Both the position numbers and the translations under genes were made by a program. DNA of 64,000 nucleotides, taken from assembly GCF_029027405.1 (NCBI RefSeq), contig NZ_CP093396.1:1178001-1242000 (forward strand), read 5' to 3'. This DNA comes from Sulfurimonas sp. (GTDB lineage: Bacteria > Campylobacterota > Campylobacteria > Campylobacterales > Sulfurimonadaceae). Positions 46,927 to 55,233 of this stretch are shown here, in pieces (the stretch's first letter is position 1; each line of letters starts with the position of its first letter). The notes below the pieces were generated by a model. That model searched no databases and was not told the DNA's origin. It saw only the letters and a program-made list of their open reading frames with translations.

Positions 46927-48089
46927 TTGTTCCCTTTATCTCTTTCATATCTTCTTCACTTAACTGAGTTGTTTGTATATCTTCTATGTATATTTCTGTT
47001 TGTGCTTGTCTATATATATGATTATAAACAACATTGTATCTTAGAGTAGTCTCTGGAGTTACAACAATGATATATACATCTTTTAGCATAGCTCCAAGCA
47101 CTTGTGTTTGAGAAGGTGAACCTACCCAAGAAATTTTATCTATATCACTTTTTGCATTGAAGTTTATACTATCTAATATGGTTGAGAATCTATCTTGAGA
47201 GAGTAGATGCCCTGTTATATCATACTCTGTGTTTATCTGTAGTTTTTCATAGACTCTTTTACTTTCATTATCTACATTAAAGTAAGAGAGGTAGATAACT
47301 TCTGCACTACTCTTTAGTGAAGATGATAGTTTTATACTATGTTGAGATTTAGGATGTATCTCTATAGAGCCATATCTTAAATCTATAGGCTTATAGTTAT
47401 TTATTTGAGTCATACTAAAACCATAAAGTATAGCTCTTAGTTGTGAGAGTTCATTTATAAGTGCAGCATCTAAAAGTGAAGAGTGTGCATCATAGTTATC
47501 TGCTATAAACTCTCTTATCTTATCTATAGATTTAAAACCTTTTATCTCTGAACCTTTAGTCTCAACTCCAGATACGAAGAACTTTTTAGATGAAGAGTTT
47601 ATAGCTTTTATGAGCATAGGAGCTTTAAACTTATCTTCAAGAGATCTATTCATAAATGAATCTTGTTTCTCAAACAAAAGAGAGTCTTCTATAAAGAGTT
47701 CTAGTTTAGAGTTTTCTATAGTATCTTTTACAAGCGCCCAAGAAAGTTCAAGCATAGCTACACTAAGAACAATAGTTCCTACTCCAACAGTAGCAGGAGT
47801 AAATAGCATTGCTAAGTAGATAGCGTTTTTAGCACCTACTGCTATAAAGTAGTTTAAATTTTCTTCTTTATTTATTTGGCTTAGTTCTATGGTTGCGTTT
47901 AGCATTACAGGTACAAGACCAAATCTTGCTATGACTCTCATACTGGCTGGTGAAGCTACTTTGTTTACTTTTGCTAAGTCATCTAAAGAAGATGGGATAC
48001 TGAACTTTGAGACTCTTTGAGTTATTCTCTGGGAAAGCTTATGGTCTGCTTTAGAGCTAAACTCTGCTAAAGAAGAAGACACACTTAGT

Positions 48090-49153
48090 GATTTAAAGTA
48101 AAATTTTTTAGGCTGAAAAGTGCTTGAAACTACTGTATAGTAATGGTTAAAAAGGTTTTATTTACAATGAGCTGTAAAAAAATGCAAAAATCTGTCCACA
48201 CTGTACATCAAAAAAGACTAAAAAAAATGGTAAATTAGGTGGAATTCAGAGATATAAATGCTCAAGTTGTAATAGTTATTTTTCATCAAAAAGACGACCA
48301 GATAAATTACAAGAAATTATTTTTAAAAAGTATATTTATAAGAGACAAACACTAAGTGATTTAGCAGAGGAATATAAGAAAAGTTCTCGATGGGTTCAGA
48401 AGCAAATATTTGAATATGAACCAAATATAAAATATCATAAACCTAGAGCGATAGTTCTTATCTGTGATGCTACTTTTTATGGCAAACGCAAAGATAAACT
48501 TGGAACGCTAGTTTTTAAAGATGACATTACCAAAGAGATACTTTTATCCAAACATATTCAAAGTGAACTATCAGCTGACTATAAACTATTACTCAATCAA
48601 CTTTTAGAGCTTGGCTATACAGTTCTATCAGTCACAATAGATGGCAAAAGAGGCTTACAAAAGGTTTTTAAAGACTTTCCACTACAAATGTGTCACTTCC
48701 ATCAGGCAAAGACTGTGAGAAGATATATAACTAAAAGACCAAGACTACAAGCTGGAAAAGATTTGAAGAAAATCATGTATCGACTCACTCAAACTAATGA
48801 AAAAAAATTTACTAAAAAGCTTGATGAATGGTATGAAACATATAAAAATTTTATAGAAGAAAAAAGTATCAATAATGATACTGGTAAATCATATTACACT
48901 CATCAAAAAGTTAGAGCTGCATATAGAAGTTTAAGAGCTAATCTTTCATATCTTTTTACAAGAAATAAATATAAAAATTTCAAGATTCCAAACACAACAA
49001 ATACTCTCGATGGTGGAACTTTTTCTCCATTGAAAATACTCATTAAAATCCACAGAGGATTAAGCAAAAGCTTGAAGTTAAAAATGGTTGATGATTATTT
49101 ATTAAACTATAAGAAAAAATAATTATTCAGCCTAAAAAAATTTACTTTAAATC
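48090..49153 (+). mobile_element. IS256-like insertion sequence (1,064 bp)
   Basis: Terminal inverted repeats begin GATTTAAAGTAAA and continue to TTTTTTAGGCTGAA on both sides, flanked by the 8-bp duplication CACTTAGT (48082-48089 and 49154-49161). The uninterrupted target is visible in Eff1 near 42900. An 8-bp duplication is normal for IS256-family elements. Confidence 0.88.
48167..49122 (+). CDS. IS256-like transposase, apparently needing a -1 frameshift
   Basis: ATG 48167 reads MSCKKMQ and soon stops. A -1 shift on the run of seven A at 48176-48182 joins it to a long frame: zinc ribbon CPHCTSKK...RYKCSSCNSYFSSKRRP, then LICDATFYGKR (first Asp), IDGKRGLQKVF (second Asp) and MCHFHQ, the C/D(2)H signature of Mutator/IS256 transposases, ending at 49122. 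About 318 residues in all. Either the shift is programmed, as in several IS families, or a base was lost and the gene is dead. Confidence 0.75.
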
Positions 49154-50601
49154 CACTTAGTATATCTTGTGATAGATTTACAAGGTTGTTTAGTTTTAGT
49201 TTCTCTTTACCTTTCATAAACTCTGCTATATTACCTGCTGCTATGAAAAAGGAAAGTGCTTTAGTGGAGTTTAGGAGTTGTTTGTAGGGTTTGGAGTTTA
49301 ATAGTTTATATCTTGGTGTGGCTTGTTTTGAGGCTCTACCTGACATATCATCATACTCACTCTCTTCAAACTTATCCAAATAAGAACTCACTCCATCTAT
49401 CTTCTTAAGTGTTTCAAACATACTTTGTGAGTCACTTTTTAGTTTTAGTTCTTTATCGAAGTCTTGGGAGAGTAGTTCAGAGGTTTCCTCTTTATTTACA
49501 TTTACTTTTATCTCAAAGTTCTTTAAAAAACTATCTGCGTTTGAAGCTCTTGCTCCTTTAGAGAGTTTAGCTTCTGCTATTAGGGAGTATAGAGAGTTTA
49601 GATATAACAGTTTTATATCTTCTTCATGTAGTTTAAGTGCCATCTCTTCATCTAGTGTTTGTAACTCTTTACCTATAAAGCTTAGAAACTCTTGTATAGG
49701 TTTATTGCCTTTAGTAAAAGGAGAGAGTTCTTGTGTCTCTTCATCTATTTTAACTCGTGGGTCTATGAGCATAAAGGCAAGGTTTATAAGATAAAGATAG
49801 TATGCATATTTATCATCATCACTCTCAAACACTTCAATACTTTTATAATTCTCTAAAGTACTTTTTAGCTCTGATGAACTAAGTGCTTTTGATATATTTT
49901 TAAGAAGCTTTTGTGGAGTCTTTAAATTCTCATCATAGAAGATTTTTGTAGTATCTTCTTTAGCTGTTTTTAGTGCTTTAAAGTCATAACTATTTGTTGC
50001 TATGAGCTTCTTGTGTATTTTTGCATCAAATGCTATTTCTTGGAGTTTATCATCTAGTTCTCTATACTCATTTAAAAGGGAGTCTCTACCTGTTGTAGTT
50101 TTTATAAACTCGTTTTGATTAAAGAGTTTATTATGTATCTCATCTTTAACTTTTTCATTTATTTTAGGAAGTGGAGTTGCATTTTTTAGTAGGTAGTAGA
50201 ACTTGTTTGCTGCCTCTTGGAGTTTAGGATATTTATCTAACTCTGTTTTATGTTTTTTAGAGAAGCATATAGTAAAGAGTACAAAGGCAAAAGCATCACT
50301 TGGACTTTCCTCTTCTTTATAACCATTACCTTGAATTCTCAAATATTGTTGAGAGAAACCGCCACCGCTATAGTTTTGTCTATCACTCTCTTTAGCATAA
50401 AGGTAAGAATTTTTCTTGGTATTTAGATAGAAGTGTTTTTCATCATAATATTTAAACCAAGGGGAAATACTTTCAAAGAAGCCCTCATCTATAAACTTGA
50501 CTTCATCTATGTAGTCTTTAGCAACTTTGTAGTCTATAAAAGAAGCAAGATTAGTCCCTATGATTCTATCGGTATCTTTTTCAAATATATAATCACCAAA
50601 C

Positions 50602-51937
50602 TATACTACCCCAATATGTCAAGACAACTTTTTCAAAAATCTAATTCCCTAAATACCTGTTACCCTATGCTACATTTTCACTAGATTTAGTGTAATTCTC
50701 ATCATTGATTTTTAAACTATCATAATAAACATTCATAGGTTTTTTATATTTCAATGTCTCATGAAATCTTCTGTGATTATAAAATTCTATATAATCCTTA
50801 ACATCACTTTTGAGAATTGATACTCTCTCATATTCATTGAGGTATATTTTTTCAACTTTAGCACTTCTCCAGAACCTCTCAATACAAATATTATCTGTTG
50901 CTCTACCTTTGCCATCCATAGAGATAATTATGTCATTATCTTTTAATGTTTGAGTGTGGATACAGCTTGTATATTGTGACCCTTGATCAGTATTAAATAT
51001 CTCAGGCTTACCATAGAGTGCGAGTGCTTCATCTAGTACACCTATGACTAAATCTGTATCCATTGTGTTGGATATTCGCCAAGATAATATTGCTTTAGAA
51101 TACCAATCAATTATGGCAGCCATATAGACCATACCACCTTTAATTTTAATATAGGTTATATCTGTTGACCATACTTGGTTTGCTCTTACGATATCTAATC
51201 CTCTTATTTTGTAAGAGTATTTATGATGTTGCTTGTCCGCCCAGCTTGTATTTGGTGGTCTTACAGCTAAAACAGCCTGTAAACCTAACTCTCTACGGTA
51301 TGCCAGCACTGTGTTGGGACTGACACGAAAACCATCCTCTAGTAGTTGATGATACACTTTCATATAGCCATAGCTTGGTATCTCTTCAAATACTTTTTCT
51401 ATATGTTTTTTAATTACATTTTTAGCAAGATTTACCATTGGTGCATAGAACAAATTACTTCTGTTATAGTTAATAAGATTACATTGTTTTACAACTGATA
51501 ATGCCTTATTTTCATCTCTATCAATCAACTCCTTTTTATAGCTAGAGTCCAAGCTGCTTAACTTTCCCACCGCCCAGTCCTTCTCTACTGTTAGTTGACC
51601 TACAACCTTTGCATATTCATCAAGTTTAGCTTGTAATCTTACATTCTCTTCTTTGTACTCTTTAATTACTTTTGCAGGTTCCATCGCAACTTCTGCATTT
51701 TCCAAAAATATCTTCTTCCAATTTTGTAAGTTTTTTGGTGTGATATTATTTACACTTGCTATTTCATTTAGTGTCTTATCTTCTTTTAAAACTTCTAAAA
51801 CTAACTTTGTCTTGAATTCTGCTGTATATGTTGTTCTTTTTCGACTCATAAGATTACCTTCTATTTTTATTGTTTAATTTTACTCTTTTAAGAATTAAAC
51901 TTTAGAAATAGTTGTTTGATTTTCTTGGGGTAGTATA
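50602..51937 (-). mobile_element. IS3-family insertion sequence, copy B (1,336 bp)
   Basis: Same length and same TATACTACCCC ends as copy A, flanked by AAC (50599-50601 and 51938-51940). The intact target occurs in Eff1 near 44360, confirming insertion into Eff2 after the module was copied. Confidence 0.93.
50665..51849 (-). CDS. IS3-family transposase, copy B
   Basis: 394 residues, differing from copy A in a single residue that I can see (isoleucine for methionine in LV-GVLDEAL). The helix-turn-helix and DDE motifs are complete, so this copy could be the source or product of a recent jump within the array. Confidence 0.93.
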   Translation of the reverse strand: MSRKRTTYTAEFKTKLVLEVLKEDKTLNEIASVNNITPKNLQNWKKIFLENAEVAMEPAKVIKEYKEENVRLQAKLDEYAKVVGQLTVEKDWAVGKLSSLDSSYKKELIDRDENKALSVVKQCNLINYNRSNLFYAPMVNLAKNVIKKHIEKVFEEIPSYGYMKVYHQLLEDGFRVSPNTVLAYRRELGLQAVLAVRPPNTSWADKQHHKYSYKIRGLDIVRANQVWSTDITYIKIKGGMVYMAAIIDWYSKAILSWRISNTMDTDLVIGVLDEALALYGKPEIFNTDQGSQYTSCIHTQTLKDNDIIISMDGKGRATDNICIERFWRSAKVEKIYLNEYERVSILKSDVKDYIEFYNHRRFHETLKYKKPMNVYYDSLKINDENYTKSSENVA

Positions 51938-52615
51938 AACATCTTAAGTTCATCTGCTAAGAGTATATACTGCTCTCTTAACTCATCTCTTTGTTTATCA
52001 TAGAGTTTTTGTTCTGAAGTATTTACATATAGATAGTCTAGTATTTCAGCTATTGTATAAGCATATTGATTTTTTTCTTTTATAGCATCTATGATGGATT
52101 TATTCATACCATAGTGTCTATGATAAGAGAACTCATACTCATTATATAAGTCTTCTACTTCTCCTACTGGGTCATCTAAAAAGATGATTGTTGAGAGATA
52201 CTTTCTTGATTTACTATTTTCTTTAATATCTTTAGCGGAGTAGATATGTTTTTTAAATATTTTTTCTGAAAGTTTTATATTTTTAGAGTACTCTTTGTGA
52301 TGAAAGATGCAACTATTCTTTTTACTTTCTATTGTTATGCGGGTTGTTGTGAACTTTGCTCTATCTTTATCAGTTAGTTTCACATTACTATAAACAAACT
52401 CTAAATCTCCACTTTCTTCATAAAAGGGAATATAACGGCGAAGGACTTTAGTCTGTGTATCTTTAAACTGCACATAATACATCTGTGGATTAAAGAGGTC
52501 TCCACGATTTACGACTTTATACTCTTTAGTCTCATCTTTACTTATATCTGTTACATAAAGATAAGACTCTGAATAGGTAATAAGTTTATCATATCTTGGT
52601 AAAACTGACATCTAT

Positions 52616-53353
52616 TTAAATGCCACCTCTGTAATGTTTAGGGATGTCTAGTTTTAGTTGGAGTTTGTAGGCTTTTTGAAGTTCTTTGTCTGTTAGTTTC
52701 CATTTGTTTTTTAGAAACTTTATAACTTTTTGTTTTGAGTATTTTATGTTTATTAGGGCTATGAAGTAAGCCCCACCTTCTATATTATTATTTTTCTCAT
52801 GAGCGATATGTGCTAAATCTTTTATAGCATCTACATAACCGCCTTTTGCTGCTTTTTTATACCAAATCATGGCTTTCTCGGGTTGCTTTAATATACTTTC
52901 ATATAAATGAGCTAAATTTAAAGCCCCCCCCATTTCTCCCATTTTATAAGCTTTTGTGTAGTATTTTATTGCGTTTGGGTAGTCTTTGAGTTTATTTTTA
53001 TAAAGAAGACCTAAGTTGAAAGTTGCGTCTCTATCATTTTTTTTCATAGCTATTGTATACCATTTTAATGCTAAGTCATATTTTTTTTGATATTTGTATA
53101 AGTATCCTAAATTACTTGAAGCACTTATAGAAGCTTCTTGTCCTTTCATCCCATAAGCTTTCTTATACCAATAAACAGCCTTATCATAATCTTTAATATT
53201 CTTATGATAAAGCACACCTAAGTTAAACGCCGTGTCAGCATTTGTATTGGCATCTTTCTCCCACTTTACAGCATCTCTATAGTGGTTTAGTCTTGCATCT
53301 TTTGCGAGTAGTGTTGTTAGTAGTATAAAACTTAGTAGTATAGTTTTAAGCAT
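52616..53353 (-). CDS. Sel1-repeat protein with signal peptide and G8 tract
   Basis: 245 residues: signal peptide (about 1-17, MLKTILLSFILLTTLLAK), then Sel1-like repeats built on A-NLG-LY--K-KDY-KA--WYKKA, and the common tail KLQLKLDIPKHYRGGI. Sel1 proteins mediate protein contacts; in type VI systems some act as periplasmic immunity proteins for phospholipase effectors. Export and placement after a toxin-like gene suggest that role, by inference. The start overlaps the DUF805 gene stop by 8 nt. A run of eight G near codon 142 could slip and switch the gene off. Confidence 0.85.
   Translation of the reverse strand: MLKTILLSFILLTTLLAKDARLNHYRDAVKWEKDANTNADTAFNLGVLYHKNIKDYDKAVYWYKKAYGMKGQEASISASSNLGYLYKYQKKYDLALKWYTIAMKKNDRDATFNLGLLYKNKLKDYPNAIKYYTKAYKMGEMGGALNLAHLYESILKQPEKAMIWYKKAAKGGYVDAIKDLAHIAHEKNNNIEGGAYFIALINIKYSKQKVIKFLKNKWKLTDKELQKAYKLQLKLDIPKHYRGGI
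52924..52931 (-). repeat. G8 homopolymer tract in a Sel1 gene
   Basis: Coding strand ATG GGG GGG GCT. In Campylobacterota, G tracts of about this length are known contingency loci that vary by slipped-strand mispairing. Loss or gain of one G would truncate the protein about 60% of the way along. Confidence 0.6.
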
Positions 53354-54353
53354 CTAGTTCCTTTATCTGTATTTTGTTAGTTGGCTGAATATATCTCCAA
53401 AATAAAATACCTTGACCTATAATCGGGATTAAACTTATCACTTGGTACCATCCACTAATACCAACATCATGTAAACGTTTAGTATTCATATTAACATTAA
53501 TAATTACTCCTACAAAAAGCACTATTCCAAATATTATTGGGCTAATTATCTTACTTAATAACCCTATAGTAATTACAGTAAAAACAATACTAATTATTAA
53601 AATAAAAAGCCAATATTCTCTTCTTGTTACACGTCCTGAACATGAAAAATATTTTTCTATACCATTGTTATCAACATATGTATAAATATTTTGTTTTTTA
53701 CGTTCAATATCTATTTTAGGATTCAAACTATTTTTATAATCTTTAAACAATCCAAAAGTAAATATAAATAATACTAATAGAAATAGTTCTTCGATATAAA
53801 TCTTTGGAACATAGAGTTCCGATATAAGAGTATAATCTAATCTATCTAACAAGGTAAACATAGTAATATTTGTTAAAATTATAAGTATTATGATTGATAT
53901 ATTTTGCATCATTTTATAATTATCTTTTATTAAAAAAGCACTCGCCAATATAATCAAAGGTAGCTTAAGAATATGAAATTGTATAACGATATCTCCTATA
54001 ATCATTATGATAGTATTTAACTGTTGATTAAATATATCTAACTTCATAAAATAATCTACCATTTCAAAGATGCTCAATAATATATCCAATAATGGTAGTA
54101 TCATACTCAATAAAGATATAATAAGAAAATATTTAATATTATATCTTTTAGTGCTATAAAATGAAAAAATGAAAAAACAGAATATTGATAATATAATAGT
54201 TTTATAAAATAATATATTGATTAAATAAGTAGTATTACTTAAAGTATTATAAAAATAATTGACTGCAAATTGTTCTACCATCAATATTATAATTATGCTC
54301 ATAATCACTAAGTGACTATTTGGTAGGGATAACTTTTGTTTAACATATTTCAT
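53346..54353 (-). CDS. DUF805-domain membrane protein in the effector array
   Basis: 335 residues. The first 215 or so hold about six hydrophobic segments of no recognised family. A soluble patch with YFSCSGRVTRREYW then opens a C-terminal DUF805 region with MNTKRLHDVGISGWYQVI and more membrane passes. It ends IKELDA, the same residues as Eff3, because both carry the ribosome site and start of the following Sel1 gene. It lies between two Sel1 genes. A membrane partner to a membrane-acting effector is a reasonable guess. Confidence 0.75.
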   Translation of the reverse strand: MKYVKQKLSLPNSHLVIMSIIIILMVEQFAVNYFYNTLSNTTYLINILFYKTIILSIFCFFIFSFYSTKRYNIKYFLIISLLSMILPLLDILLSIFEMVDYFMKLDIFNQQLNTIIMIIGDIVIQFHILKLPLIILASAFLIKDNYKMMQNISIIILIILTNITMFTLLDRLDYTLISELYVPKIYIEELFLLVLFIFTFGLFKDYKNSLNPKIDIERKKQNIYTYVDNNGIEKYFSCSGRVTRREYWLFILIISIVFTVITIGLLSKIISPIIFGIVLFVGVIINVNMNTKRLHDVGISGWYQVISLIPIIGQGILFWRYIQPTNKIQIKELDA

Positions 54354-54399
54354 GGAAATTCCTTAATTTATAAATATATTTGAGAGTATTGACATAAAC

Positions 54400-55233
54400 T
54401 TAGTTTATATTGCCTCGGTAATGTTTAGGGATGTCTAGTTTTAGTTGGAGTTTGTAGGCTTTTTGAAGTTCTTTGTCTGTTAGTTTCCATTTGGTTTTTA
54501 GATAAGTGAGAACTTTAGATTTTGTGTATCCATTGTTGATAAGAGAAATCATATAAGCACTTCCTAACTCTTTTTTATTTTGTTTATTATAGAGTTTTGC
54601 TAAATTTCCAATAGCTCTTTTATTATTTTTACTAACGGCTATTTTATACCAAAGTTCTGCATTTTTTGTATCTTTTAAATTGTGTTCATAAAGGTAGCCT
54701 AAGCTATTAGCCCCCCCCATATCTCCCATTTTATAAGCTTTTGTGTAGTATTTTATTGCGTTTGGGTAGTCTTTTAGGCTTTCTTCATATAGCATAGCCA
54801 AGTTAAAAGCCCCCCCACTTTCTCCCATTTCATAAGCTTTTGTATAGTATTTTATTGCGTTTGGGTAGTCTTTTATTTTTCGTTTATATAGAAGAGCAAG
54901 GTTAAAAGAAGAGTCTGCATCTCCTTGTTCTATGCCAACTTTATACCATTTTATAGCATCATCATATTTTTTAATATCATCATAAAGATATCCAAGATTA
55001 TTCGCTACATCATTACCTTTATCTAGCTTATAAGCTTTTTTATACCAGTAAATAGCCTTATCATAATCCTTGATTTTTTTATGGTAAGTAACACCTAAGT
55101 TAAACGCCGAGTCAGCATTTGTATTGGCATCTTTCTCCCACTTTGTAGCATCTCTATAGTGGTTTAGTCTTGCATCTTCTGCGAGTAGTGTTGTTGTTAG
55201 TAGTAAAAAGCTTAGTAGTATGTGCTTAAGCAT
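54400..55233 (-). CDS. Sel1-repeat protein paired with Eff3, with G8 and G7 tracts
   Basis: 277 residues: signal peptide (about 1-18), about six Sel1-like repeats, and the shared tail KLQLKLDIPKHYRGNIN. Its ATG lies in the last codons of Eff3 with an 8-nt overlap (ATGCTTAA), so translation is probably coupled to Eff3, as expected for a toxin and its immunity protein. Two repeats carry homopolymer G runs in GGA glycine-glycine-alanine codons. Likely periplasmic. Confidence 0.87.
   Translation of the reverse strand: MLKHILLSFLLLTTTLLAEDARLNHYRDATKWEKDANTNADSAFNLGVTYHKKIKDYDKAIYWYKKAYKLDKGNDVANNLGYLYDDIKKYDDAIKWYKVGIEQGDADSSFNLALLYKRKIKDYPNAIKYYTKAYEMGESGGAFNLAMLYEESLKDYPNAIKYYTKAYKMGDMGGANSLGYLYEHNLKDTKNAELWYKIAVSKNNKRAIGNLAKLYNKQNKKELGSAYMISLINNGYTKSKVLTYLKTKWKLTDKELQKAYKLQLKLDIPKHYRGNIN
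54711..54718 (-). repeat. G8 homopolymer tract in the Eff3-linked Sel1 gene
   Basis: Coding strand ATG GGG GGG GCT at about codon 172 of 277. Same sequence context as the tract at 52924. Confidence 0.6.
54810..54816 (-). repeat. G7 homopolymer tract in the Eff3-linked Sel1 gene
   Basis: Coding strand AGT GGG GGG GCT at about codon 139. It is one G shorter than the other two and so probably more stable. Confidence 0.5.

Larger units (their letters stand above)
46919..52611 (-). pseudogene. Displaced effector module Eff2 (no PAAR tip), broken by two IS elements
   Basis: It opens with ATG 52611 (MSVLPRYDKLITYSESYLYV), four bases after a Sel1 stop, and joins the effector sequence at about residue 195, so the PAAR-like region is absent. 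From there it is almost identical to Eff1 through to the C-terminus (EIKGTND). An IS3-family copy splits it at 50602-51937 and an IS256-like copy at 48090-49153; each left a target duplication, so the module was whole before. One internal patch differs from Eff1: EYDDMSGRASK here against EGEKKGRGTKTSLDSK. Confidence 0.88.

Noticed and set aside
44194..50684. Short plus-strand frames recurring in Eff1 and Eff2 (for example 44194, 47610, 50433)
   Set aside because: Mirror frames of the effector coding strand with low-complexity Ser/Phe content; no independent support.
39443..55233. CRISPR-like or tandem repeat array in the repeated TTTATAGC / TAGTCTTTTA words
   Set aside because: These are codon-level echoes of Sel1 protein repeats, irregular in spacing and without spacers.
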